This document shows positions 1 through 9,532 of a stretch of 17,679 nt of DNA, piece after piece. The stretch spans positions 1 through 17,679 of the forward strand of contig WHUX01000596.1 in the NCBI GenBank assembly GCA_015179025.1, read 5' to 3'. Numbering within the stretch: the first letter of the stretch is position 1; every line of letters starts with the position of its first letter. Position numbers and translations under genes: made by a program. The DNA is from Terfezia claveryi. Lineage: Eukaryota; Ascomycota; Pezizomycetes; Pezizales; Pezizaceae. The notes under the pieces were generated by a model that saw only the letters and a list, made by a program, of their open reading frames with translations, made no database searches and was not told where the DNA came from.

Positions 1-1110
1 TCCTTTGAGGTGCTGAATTGTACACTGAAATTGGTGTATAATTTGCTGCCATCTAGCTTGTTTCCCAGTTAGGTCATGTTGGAAAGGGAAAGTGACTAGT
101 GGTTTGTGATCTGTAAGGATAGTGAATGTACATCCACTAAGCTCACTTCTAAAGTGCTCTAGTGCGTCCACAATTGCTAGGAGTTCCTTATCGAAAGTAG
201 AATAGTTTTCTTGTGCTGGATTAAACTTTGCGAGTGGAAACCTGCTGGATAATTAGTGAGGAAGTGGGTCCTTGTCCTAACCATGCACCAGTTCCAATTA
301 AACTCGCATCCGTAATGAGATAGATTGGATCAGTTGATTCATAGTTGATTGGTTTGACTGCGGATCTGCAGATAGGGCTGCTTTCGTTAATCTAAACGAA
401 GTGGTGTGAGTAGGGGTCCAGTCCCATGTTGCGGTAGATCCAGCCATTTCCGTTAGTGGTGCTGCAAGTGCTGCAAGATGAAGAATGACGCTACTGAAGT
501 AATTAACCATGCCTAGATAGGCCTGAAGTTGCGTTCGATTTTGAGGAGTAGGCCAGTCTAGGATTTTAGTAATTGACTTAGGTATAGGAGATATACCTCT
601 TCTAGTAATTACATGTCCTAGACATTGTAAAACGTCAGGAAGAAATTGGGATTTCTCTCTGCTAGCATAGAACTTGTGCTTCCTAAGTTTCTTTAGAACA
701 TTTCGAACATGTTCTAAATGTTCCTTATAGGTTTTGCTAAAAATAAAGATGTCATCAATGTAAACATATACAGAGATTCCTAATTCTTCTTTAAACAAGT
801 TGTTCATAGCGTTCTGGAAAGTAGCCGGCGCGTTGCAGTCTCCTTGTTGCATAACTCGTGTTCTGAATACACCAAATGGTGTATTAAATGCAGTTCTTGG
901 TTCATGTGCTTCTATGACTCGGACCTCATGATAGGCATTGCTGATATCGACTTGGTCCTGAAGGGGTGTCGTGCCACTGTATTCCTAATCAACGTTTGAC
1001 TTGGGATAAGACTTGGTTTCATAATTGTCATAGCATTCCGTGCTACTAAATCATATAGAAATCTTGCTTTGCTAGGGTCATCGGTTTTGGGAATCACAAA
1101 CATGGCACAT
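1..1110 (-). pseudogene. Reverse transcriptase and RNase H of Gypsy copy A, frameshifted
   Basis: This is the RT and RNase H part of a Gypsy Pol polyprotein, which copies element RNA into DNA in a virus-like particle. The RT palm motif YIDD is at about 755-766, preceded by the family signature QGDCNAPATFQ (about 810-846). Downstream is LGHVITRRGI, then an RNase H-like stretch with TDASLIGTGAW near 290-325 and TDHKPLVTFP near 85-115. The RT frame is broken near 958 by a one-base deletion relative to copy B (ACTTGG against ACTTTGG). It is broken again near 385, before RNase H, and probably near 240. Each domain is recognisable, so decay is recent. The rest of Pol is outside the window. Ty3/Gypsy rather than Copia is judged from YIDD and the RT-RNase H order. 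Confidence 0.9.
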
Positions 1111-2197
1111 GCAGATGTGTCATTAGACCTGTAGACACGTCCTGTCTTCTCTTCTCTCTGAGTTTTTCCAATAGCTGAGGGAGGAATTTTTCTTTAGGCT
1201 TAATTGGTCTTGGTTTCCATACTGCATTTGGATCTTTCAAATCGATCGTATGGTTCATTCCTTCTCTTAGTGGAGGTAGGTCTAGTATTTTCGTAGCTGG
1301 AAATACGTCAGGGAACTCATCAAAGACATTGTGATGAGGTTGCAGGGTTGTTGCAGCTGAATTAATTTTCTGAGGTGTGTATGGGTCTGGGAAGTGAGTA
1401 ACAAGGGTTTTTGCAGGGGTCGGGAGATTAGTGTTAATCTCCTTTTTTCTAGTATTTTTCGTTACTGGTGTGACTGTCCATGGGGCTAGTGTAAATCGAG
1501 AATGTCCAGGGGGCTGAATAGTAACACTCATATTACCCATGTTGATCACTGCTTTAGTATGTCTTAGAGATGGAGACCCTAAGATTACATCCCAATCTTT
1601 GAGTGCAGCCACATAGAAAATTCGTTGCTCTGACCATCCCAACCAGTCACAATTTGCCTTAGTATAATGGCTAATAGATCCTTTAGATCCTTTCATAGTC
1701 ATCTGCAAGGTGATCGGTTTTTTTAGTGCCTGCAGGTGGAAATTATGCAAGGTACAGAATTTGCTGCTAATGAGGTCAGCACCTGCAGTTTGCTGATCAA
1801 CTAAAGTCTTTGCAGGTTGGTTGTTGATCTTCGTAGTAACTAGGAGGTGTTCCTTTGCTGCATCAATGATAGGTGTTACTGATTTTCCTTTTGTATGTAG
1901 AGCAGGAGGTTCTTGGTCTTGAATGAATTGAGCTGCAGAAGTAATCTTATCTGGGTGATTAACTTCTGTAATTGCGTGCCCAATAGTGCCTGCGGCACTT
2001 CGAATTTGTTGCTTCTTGGCTGGACAGTTAGTAGCTTGATGTCCTATCTTCCTACAATAGAAACATCCTCCTTTCTTGACTAGCTCAACTTTTTCTTCTG
2101 GAGTTAGCTTCTTGAATGTCGAGGGTGAGGTTGCAGGCTTGCTGAAAGACTTAGACTTATTAAACGTAGTCTTAGAAGGTCCAGGATTAAAGCCTGT
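1094..2197 (-). pseudogene. Protease and Pol linker region of Gypsy copy A
   Basis: In one frame from the Gag stop at 2198 this stretch encodes an intact CCHC zinc knuckle (CFYCRKIGHQATNC, about 2025-2070). A retropepsin-like segment with LVDQQTAGADLIS (about 1765-1810) follows, then a linker rich in Pro and Thr, then the start of RT. The usual retropepsin D-S/T-G triad is replaced by DQQTAG. I recall the same replacement in many agaricomycete Gypsy elements, so it may be a family trait rather than damage. The frame is lost near 1160, where copy A has one base fewer than copy B, and the reading ends in a short out-of-frame tail at 1094. The zinc knuckle normally binds element RNA; here it would be stranded behind an upstream stop. 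Confidence 0.82.
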
Positions 2198-3803
2198 CTA
2201 ATGTGTCTGAGATTGTTGACGCACTTTCTGACCATTTTTAGGCTTATGATCTTTTTTTGAGGCTTGGAAGTTGTGCATAACTGAATCATGCTTACTGCAG
2301 AGTTCAATCATCTCGTTCCAGTCCATATCTTCGTTAATATAAGCCCTAACTTTATGGAGTAAGGAAGAGTCCATAGCTTCTAACAATTGATGGTAACACT
2401 GCCAATCCGTTATTTTAGTAAGAAGTCGGAGTTGCATCTGCTTAATCTTATTTGCAACTTGTTGGATAGGTTTAGTGCGTCCATTCTGCATCTGTCTGAT
2501 AGCTTGGAATTCGTTCCAAAGCTGATCTTTGCTGGTAAAGGGAATGCAGAATTTCCGAAATTCTACAAGGAATTGAGCCACTGTGTTGTTCTTAGTTTTA
2601 TCGTCTTTTCGGTAAGAACTATGTAGAACTTTTGCGTCTCCTTCTAAGTGCCAACCGAGCCAAATCATAGCTTCTCTAGAGTCTGGATCGAGGTCTCCCA
2701 CATCTAAAAGATCCTTAGCATCATCTACCCAGTTGTCAAAGGTAGCTGCTTCTTTCCATTTTCCAGCTCTATTATTTATCTTGAGTTTAGGAGCTTTAAG
2801 TTTGCTGCTTCCAAAGACTGAACTTGATGTAGTATCCACGCTTTGAGATCTTCTAATGCGTCCAATAGGAATTCGATTGTTATTTCCTTCAGATGATTCA
2901 GAGTCTGATCCATCTGAATCATCAGGGTTACCAGATCTAGGAGGAGCTGACAATCTAACCTTAGCTGGAGTTTTGCTAGGTGTTTGTGGAGGCTTAAGAG
3001 TAGGTGGAGGAATGTGTTGAGGTTGCTGAGGTGGTGGCATAGTATTAGATGTAGTAGTACTAGCAGGGTTCTGAAATGAGGTTGTCTGAGTTTTGGTACT
3101 AGTGTTTATGCGAGATCCAGGAGGGGCTGAAGGGCTTCTTGGAGGAGAAAGACTGGAGAACGTGGTTTTGGGTATTGATAGGAGGAAATAGATCCACGAA
3201 AAATATCTAAAGGATTCTTAGGTAAAAAGGTTTCACGGAATTCCTTTCTTGCATGAGATAGGAAGCTTGGGTGAGTTTCCTTAGTTTTCTGTGGCCTGTT
3301 GGAATTCCTAAATGATCTGATCCACGTCTTGCTGGTTTTTCTGGCGTGATCGGAAATTGTCCTGGAACATTTTGTTGCTTGAGTTCCTGAGCTAATTCTG
3401 AAGTAGCTTTGATTAATTGAATAAATCCTTCATAATCATTACTAAATGTTTTAGCTCTTGGTTTATGCTGGTAATAGAACGCAGACATGTTCGTAATCAT
3501 ATTGATTAATTCATTTTGATTTTTGGGTTCAGGCTGAAAGGATTGCTGAGGCTTGATTGGAGTAGGTTGCTAAACAACTACTGCTGGACATTTTCCTTGA
3601 GTTGATGGTTTAGGAGTTTCTTCTTCCGTTTGATACTCTTCTAACTCATCATCATCCTGTTCGAGTTCTTCTTCCTCATCTGCCTTAGATGATTGTCTAG
3701 ATGTGGTTCTAGAACTAGGATTCTGTTTGAGAGGACTAAATTCAGGGTCATGGCCTGAAAGTCTGCTAGAGGTTCTAAGAACTGAGTGTTGTTCTGATGC
3801 CAT
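2198..3803 (-). pseudogene. Gag of Gypsy copy A, two stops and two indels
   Basis: Structural Gag protein, which would form the virus-like particle. The start ATG at 3801-3803 opens with MASEQHSVLR. An acidic run (about 3640-3690) and a Pro/Gln/Ser-rich middle follow, then the helical Gag core containing WVDDAKDLLDVGDLDP and WLGWHLEGDA (about 2640-2740). Compared with copy B the defects are clear. Codon CAG has become TAG near 3570 and again at 2198-2200. One-base-scale deletions near 3297 and 3150 throw the middle segment out of frame. A three-base in-frame addition lies near 2427. The length and domain order match copy B, so this was a full Gag before decay. Confidence 0.88.
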
Positions 3804-4103
3804 TGGGGCTTGCTTAATTTCGTTTGCAAGGCTTTTACTGAGATTCCGAAACCGTGTGGTTGCTAAAGAGGCTAGTACTGAATAACTAGTGCTGACAGAA
3901 GTATGATGGCGTTTTTCTGGAATAACAAGGGAGAACAGTGACTGACTGATTCACAGGCCTTATTGAGCTCGGGTTCTGGAGTAGCTAGAGTAGCTAAAGG
4001 AATTGACTAGAGTGTCTAGACAAGGTTCAAGAGGAACTAGGGGTGATCAAGCTCTAGTAAAAGAGGAGGAAGAATTTTTCAGCTGGTTTGCAGGTAAAAA
4101 AAA
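3804..4103 (-). other. Leader between 5' LTR and Gag, copy A
   Basis: About 300 bp between the LTR and the Gag start, closely matched in copy B (8507-8795), with no ORF of its own. The bases next to the LTR (4096-4103) are eight A on the plus strand, that is eight T in element sense. This is not the TGG-starting tRNA complement expected of a standard primer-binding site. The run of eight is the same length in both copies. Confidence 0.75.
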
Positions 4104-4839
4104 TGTAAGTGTGGGCCAAGTTAGTAGAGGTGTTCCTGAGATGAACACGGCTCTACCAACGTGGTTGGGCAGCTAAGCACACTGTCTAGGTCCTATACAG
4201 GAGTTCCAAAGAGCGGCTGGCTGTTGGTGTATTTGGGGGGTGTTCGGGAGAGTCACGGAGATCTGGAGAAAGAATATTACCAGTGTAGCTTGTATATTCT
4301 GATGTTGCTCAACTAGATGGTACTTCAAGAGATCCTGTCCTATCTAGAGGCCGCGGAAATAAGGTCTTTAATAGACACTAGATTTCTGAGGCTATGAGTC
4401 TAAACGAACTCATGTAAGGACAATCATCAAGACTCATTATGATACCTGATCATAATGGATACAAGATGGCTCATTCTAGATACATTTAGTATCATAGATG
4501 ACGCCAGAGAAAGTAATAGAAACGAGGCTAACAATAGAATAGAGAATAAACATGACATCAGTTGCCGAACAAAATAGGCAACTGGAACAGGAGAAAGTGG
4601 TTAGCTTGCTGACCACATAAAACATGTCAGTAATGAGTTATCGATAAAGGAAAGAGATAACGTGCTAAAGAAAGACAACACTAATACATGAGTAATCCAT
4701 ATACTAATCCAACTGAGGGAAATACCTAAACAAGTAATATGCGTTCTAACATTAGATAAAGAAAATCCTAAAAATAGCCAAAGAGATTCCTACGTTCAAA
4801 CAAGACTTATAGTAAGGAGAAAAACAAGTATTCCTTACA
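4104..4839 (-). repeat. 5' LTR of Gypsy copy A (736 bp)
   Basis: On the plus strand it starts TGTAAG and ends CTTACA, a perfect 6-bp terminal inverted repeat with the canonical TG...CA ends. It is nearly identical along its length to the LTR of copy B (8796-9532); most differences I can see are transitions or single-base indels. It would carry the promoter for minus-strand transcription, but I could not assign a TATA box. A perfect 9-bp palindrome (arms 4435-4443 and 4449-4457) is kept in both copies. Just outside its end, AGATG (4840-4844) is the predicted target duplication if insertion made 5 bp. Confidence 0.9.
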
Positions 4840-5670
4840 AGATGTCATCAATGTAAACATATACAGAGATTCCTAATTCTTCTTTAAACAAGTTGTTTAT
4901 AGCGTTCTAGAAAGTAGCCGGCGCGTTGCAGTCTCCTTGTTGCATAACTCGTGTTCTAAATACACCAAATGGTGTATTAAATGCAGTTCTTGGTTCATGT
5001 GCTTCTATGACTTGGATCTCATAATAGGCATTGCTGATATCGACTTTGGTCCTGAAGGGGTGTCGTGCCACTGTATTCCTAATCAACGTTTGACTTGGGA
5101 TAAGACTTGGTTTCATAATTGTCATAGCATTCCGTGCTACTAAATCATGTAGAAATCTTGCTTTGCTAGGGTCATCGGTTTTGGGAATCACAAACATGGT
5201 ACATGCAGATGTGTCATTAGACCTGTAGACATGTCCTGTCTTCTCTTCTTCTCTGAGTTTTTCCAATAGCTGAGGGAGGAATTTTTCTTTAGGCTTAATT
5301 GGTCTTGGTTTCCATACTGCATATGGATCTTTCAAATCGATCGTATGGTTCATTCCTTCTCTTAGTGGAGGTAGGTCTAGTATTTTCGTAGCTGGAAATA
5401 CGTCAGGGAACTCATCAAAGACATTGTGATGAGGTTGCAGGGTTGTTGCAGCTGAATTAATTTTTTGAGGTGTATGTGGGTCTGGGAAGTGAGTAACAAG
5501 GGTTTTTGCAGGGGTCGGGAGATTAGTGTTAATCTCCTTTTTTCTAGTATTTTTCGTTACTGGTGTGACTGTCCATGGGGCTAGTGTAAATCGAGAATGT
5601 CTAGGGGGCTGAATAGTAACACTCATATTACCCATGTTAATCACTGCTTTAGTATGTCTTAGAGATGGAG
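4840..5670 (-). pseudogene. RT N-terminal part and linker of Gypsy copy B
   Basis: In frame with the Gag of copy B (8506) across the solo LTR, this part encodes the end of the protease region, the linker and the first half of RT. It includes VIPKTDDPSKARFLHDL, the catalytic-region words KVDISNAYY and TAFNTPFGVFR, and QGDCNAPATF. An in-frame TAG lies at 4907-4909, where copy A still has CAG (Q). After that stop the same frame continues to VYVYIDDI and is cut by the LTR of copy A immediately after the DDI codons. Copy B lacks the two one-base deletions that break copy A in this region. Confidence 0.88.
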
Positions 5671-5675
5671 ACCCT
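5671..5675. repeat. Target-site duplication ACCCT, left
   Basis: ACCCT directly precedes the solo LTR and recurs directly after it (6280-6284). The uninterrupted homologous site in copy A, GAGACCCTAAG (about 1570-1580), has it once. Confidence 0.9.
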
Positions 5676-6279
5676 TATTAAAAAACGCGTTCAAACGCTC
5701 TCTCTTACACCATAAATCACATACACATGCATTATTCATTCCTAATTACATTCCACCACATGTCAAATCATGTGCTTCATACTTACATAGATTAAGTATT
5801 TCCATATGCTTTTCACATGCATAACTCTATTGTTAGTTATGTTATTCACGCTCTAATAACTCTGTTTTAGCTCTATTCACATGCTTACAACACATGTTAA
5901 ACCATATTCTGAGTTATACTTCTGTTAAACTTTATTGTTATGTTGAGTATGTTGTAATCATGTTGAACGCATTTAGCACGCTCTGGCTTATGCTATAGCT
6001 TGCTGGAATCGTGTATATATAGGAGGGGAATTCCCTTCCTTCAGAGATCATCAGCACATACATCAATCTCATTCACTCATATATTCTCCTATATATTCTA
6101 TGTTTCTAGTGCACACTCTACAGCGTCCTCTACAGTATCCACAACGTCCTCTACGTTCTCCAGAACGTCCTCCACCAGCCTATTAGATCCGTTCCCAAGT
6201 TTCTCCTTTATTGGATACTTGGTTGAATTACCGCTGCCTGTTGGATATAGTATATATCTCATATACCTATATCTCAACA
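5676..6279 (+). mobile_element. Solo LTR, Copia-like, 604 bp, inside Gypsy copy B
   Basis: This block is absent from the homologous place in copy A and is bordered by a 5-bp direct repeat, ACCCT. It ends CTATATCTCAACA, a typical Copia-style LTR 3' end with CA. The other end is TATTAAA where the inverse of the 3' end predicts TGTTGAG, so three G-to-A changes explain the loss of the TG start. A TATA box (6014-6021) lies about 260 bp before the 3' end, fitting a U3-R-U5 layout read on the plus strand. No internal coding region is present, so it is a solo LTR left by LTR-LTR recombination. The Copia assignment is by end style and TSD length only. Confidence 0.78.
6014..6021 (+). promoter_or_regulatory. 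TATA box of the solo LTR
   Basis: TATATATA in the middle of the solo LTR, followed by a pyrimidine- and CA-rich stretch resembling a fungal transcript start. It would direct plus-strand transcription, opposite to the host Gypsy element, across its Gag gene. Confidence 0.5.
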
Positions 6280-6284
6280 ACCCT
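6280..6284. repeat. Target-site duplication ACCCT, right
   Basis: Second copy of the 5-bp duplication flanking the solo LTR; see 5671-5675. Confidence 0.9.
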
Positions 6285-8506
6285 AAGATTACATCCCAAT
6301 CTTTGAGTGCAGCCATATAGAAAATTCGTTGCTCTGACCATCCCAACCAGTCACAATTTGCCTTAGTATAATGGCTAATAGATCCTTTAGATCCTTTCAT
6401 AGTCATCTGCAAGGTGATCGGTTTTTTTAGTGCCTGCAGGTGGAAATTATGCAAGGTGCAGAATTTGCTGCTAATGAGGTCGGCACCTGCAGTTTGCTGA
6501 TCAACTAACGTCTTTGCAGGTTGGTTGTTGATCTTCGTAGTAACTAGGAGGTGTTCTTTTGCTACATCAATGACAGGTGTTACTGATTTTCCTTTTGTAT
6601 GTAGAGTAGGAGGTTCTTGGTCTTGAATGAATTGAGCTGCAGAAGTAATCTTATCTGGGTGATTAACTTCTGTAATTGCGTGCTCAATAGTGCCTGCGGC
6701 ACTTCGAATTTGTTGCTTCTTGGCTGGACAGTTAGTAGCTTGATGTCCTAACTTCCTATAATAGAAACATCTACCTTTTTTGGCTAGCTCAACCTTTTCT
6801 TCTAGAGTTAGCTTCTTGAATGTCAAGGGTGAGGTTGCAGGCTTGCTGAAAGACTTAGACTTATTGAACGTAGTCTTAGAAGGTCCAGGATTAAAGCCTG
6901 TCTGATGTGTCTGAGATTGTTGACGTACTTTTTGACCATTTTTAGGCTTATGATCTTTTTTTGACGCTTGGAAGTTGTGCATAACTGAATCATGCTTACT
7001 GCAGAGTTCAATCATTTCGTTCCAATCCATATCTTCATTAATATAAGCCCTAACTTTATGGAGTAAGGAAGAGTCCATAGCTTCCAACAATTGATGGTAA
7101 CACTGCCAATCCGTTATCTTAGTAAGAAGGAGTTGCATCTGCTTAATCTTATTTGCAACTTGTTGGATAGGTTTAGTGCATCTATTCTGCATCTGTCTGA
7201 TAGCTTGGAATTCATTCCAAAGCTGATCTTTGCTGGTAAAGGGAATGCAGAATTTCCGAAATTCTACAAGGAATTGAGCCACTGTATTGTTCTTAGTTTT
7301 ATCGTCTTTTCGGTAGGAACTGTGTAGAACATTTGCGTCTCCTTCTAAGTGCCAACCGAGCCAAATCATTGTTTCTCTAGAGTCTGGATCGAGGTCTCCC
7401 ACATCTAAAAGATCCTTAGCATCATCTACCCAGTTGTCAAAGGTAGCTGCTTCTTTCCATTTTCTAGCTCCATTATTCATCTTGAGCTTAGGAGCTTTAA
7501 GTTTGCTGCTTCTAAAGACAGAACTTGATGTAATATCCATGCTTTGAGATCTTCTAATGTGTCCAATAGGAATTCGATTGTTATTTCCTTCAGATGATTC
7601 AGAGTCTGATCCATCTGAATCATCAGGGTTACCAGATCTAGGAGGAGCTGACAATCTAACCTTAGCTGGAGTTTTGCTAGGTATTTGTGGAGGCTTAAGA
7701 GTAGGTGGAGGAACATGTTGAGGTTGCTGAGGTGGTGGTATAGTATTAGATGTAGTAGTACTAGCAGGGTTCTGAAATAAGGTTGTCTGAGTTTTGGTAT
7801 TAGTGCTTATACGAGATCCAGGAGGGGCTGAAGGGCTTCTTGGAGGAGGAAAGACTGGAGAACGTGGTTTCGGATATTGAGAGGAGGAACTAGATCCACG
7901 AAAAATATCTAAAGGATTTTTAGGTAAGAAGGTTTCACGGAATTCCTTTTTTGCATAAGATAGGAAGCTCGAGTGAGTTTCCTTAGTTTTCTGTGGTGCT
8001 GTTGGAATTCCTAAATGATCTGATCCATGTCTTGCTGGTTTTTCTGGCGTGATCGGAAATTGTCCTGGAACATTTTGTTGCTTGAGTTCCTGAGCTAATT
8101 CTGAAGTAGCTTTGATTAATTGAATAAATCCTTCATAATCATTACTAAATGTTTTAGCTCTTGGTTTATGCTGGTAATAGAACGCAGACATGTTCATAAT
8201 CATATTGAATAATTCATTTTGATCTTTGGGTTCAGGCTGAAAGGATTGCTGAGGCTTGATTGGAGTAGGTTGCTGAACAACTACTGCTGGACATTTTCCT
8301 TGAGTTGATGGTTTAGGAGTTTCTTCTTCCGTTTGATACTCTTCTAACTCATCATCATCCTGTTCGAGTTCTTCTTCCTCATCTGCCTTAGATGATTGTC
8401 TAGATGTGGTTCTAGAACTAGGATTCTGTTTGAGAGGACTAAATTCAGGGTCATGGCCTGAAAGTCTGCTAGAGGTTCTAAGAACTGAGTGTTGTTCTAA
8501 TGCCAT
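6285..8506 (-). pseudogene. Gag and protease of Gypsy copy B, long open frame
   Basis: The start ATG at 8504-8506 opens a frame of about 740 codons with no stop: Gag N-terminus (MALEQHSVLR), acidic run, Pro/Ser/Gln-rich linker, Gag core (WVDDAKDLLDVGDLDP, WLGWHLEGDA), zinc-knuckle region, then the protease-like segment LVDQQTAGADLIS. Gag and Pol are in one frame, so this family makes a single Gag-Pol product without frameshifting. Two faults are visible. The second zinc-knuckle cysteine is tyrosine (CFYYRKLGH, TGT to TAT), which should abolish the CCHC fold. The solo LTR splits the protease region at 6284. The frame runs on into the LTR to 6098, giving an artificial 802-residue reading whose last 62 or so residues are LTR-derived. 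Confidence 0.87.
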
Positions 8507-8795
8507 TAGGGCTTGCTTAATTTCGTTTGCAAGGCTTTTACTGAGATTCTGAAACCGTATGGTTGCTAAAGAGGCTAGTACTGAATAACTAGTGCTGACA
8601 GAAATATGATGGCGTTTTTCTGGAATGACAAGGGAGAACAGTGACTGACTGAATCACAGGCCTTGTTAAGCTTGGGTTAGAGTAGCTAAAGGAATTGACT
8701 AGAGTGTCTAGACAAGGTTCAAGAGGAACTAGGGGTGATCAAGCCCTAGCAAAAGAGGAGAAAGAATTTTAAAGCTGGTTTGCAGGTAAAAAAAA
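8507..8795 (-). other. Leader between 5' LTR and Gag, copy B
   Basis: Counterpart of 3804-4103, slightly shorter through small deletions. It has the same eight-base A run next to the LTR (8788-8795, plus strand) and no obvious tRNA-type primer site. Confidence 0.75.
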
Positions 8796-9532
8796 TGTAA
8801 GTGTGGGCCAAGTTAATAGAGGTATTCCTGAGATGAACACGGCTCTACCAACGTGGTTGGGCAGCTAAGCACACTGTCTAGGTCCTATACAGGAGTCCCA
8901 AAGAGCGGCTGGCTGTTGGTGTATTTGGGGGGTGTTCGGGAGAGTCACGGAGATCTGGAGAAAGAATATTACCGGTGTAGCTTGTATATTCTGATGTTGC
9001 TCGACTAGATGGTACTCAAAGAGATCCTCCCTATCTAGAGGCCGCGGAAATAAGGTCTTTAATAGACACTAGATTTCTGAGGCTATGAGTCTAAACGAAC
9101 TTATGTAAGGACAATCATCAAGACTCATTATGATACCTGATCATAATGGATACAAGATGGCTCATTCTAGATACGTTCTGTATCATAGATGACGCCAGAG
9201 AAAGTAATAGAAACGAGGCTAACAATAGAATAGAGAATAAGACATGACATCAGTTGCTGAACAAGATAGGCAACTGGAATAGGAGAAAGTGGTTAGCTTG
9301 CTAACCACATAAAACATGTCAGTAATGAGTCAGTGATAAAGGAAAGAGATAATCGTGCTAAAGAAAGACAACACTAAACATTAGTAATCCATATACTAAT
9401 CCAACTGAGGGAAATACCTAAACAAGTAAAATGCGTCCTAAACATTAGATAAAGAAAATCCTAAAAATAGCCAAAGAGATTCCAACGTTCAAACAAGACT
9501 TATAGTAAGGATAAAAACAAGTATTCCTTACA
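8796..9532 (-). repeat. 5' LTR of Gypsy copy B (737 bp)
   Basis: TGTAAG...CTTACA ends as in the LTR of copy A and nearly the same length. It carries the same internal palindrome (arms 9126-9134 and 9140-9148). The flanking bases CGATG (9533-9537) are the predicted 5-bp target duplication; its partner would lie beyond the far 3' LTR of copy B, outside the window. Confidence 0.9.

Larger units (their letters stand above)
1..4839 (-). mobile_element. Ty3/Gypsy LTR retrotransposon, copy A (3' part beyond window)
   Basis: Read on the minus strand the order is 5' LTR (4104-4839), leader, Gag, protease, reverse transcriptase, RNase H, which runs off the window at position 1; integrase and the 3' LTR must lie to the left. 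Protease-RT-RNase H order without an integrase between protease and RT is the Ty3/Gypsy (Metaviridae) arrangement. The LTR end at 4839 joins directly to sequence matching this element's own RT gene (positions 747 onward), so copy A is inserted into a second copy of the same family. Coding capacity is destroyed by two nonsense codons and several one-base indels, so it can only be moved in trans, if at all. Confidence 0.93.
4840..9532 (-). mobile_element. Ty3/Gypsy LTR retrotransposon, copy B, interrupted twice
   Basis: This is the same family as copy A and the same orientation. With the 609 bp of solo LTR plus duplication removed, its length matches the equivalent part of copy A (747-4839) to within about ten bases. 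It begins inside RT, at the point where copy A is inserted, and ends at its own 5' LTR. The rest of its RT, RNase H, integrase and 3' LTR should lie left of copy A's far end, outside the window. The join at 9532/9533 leads straight into Plavaka transposase coding sequence, so copy B itself is an insertion. Confidence 0.92.

Noticed and set aside
2387..2626. Plus-strand ORF inside Gypsy copy A (and its twin at 7091-7327)
   Set aside because: Antisense shadow of the Gag core; its conservation between copies only reflects the sense gene.
6098..8506. A single 802-residue protein
   Set aside because: The last 62 or so residues are translated from a solo LTR inserted in the gene; the real Gag-protease reading ends at 6285.
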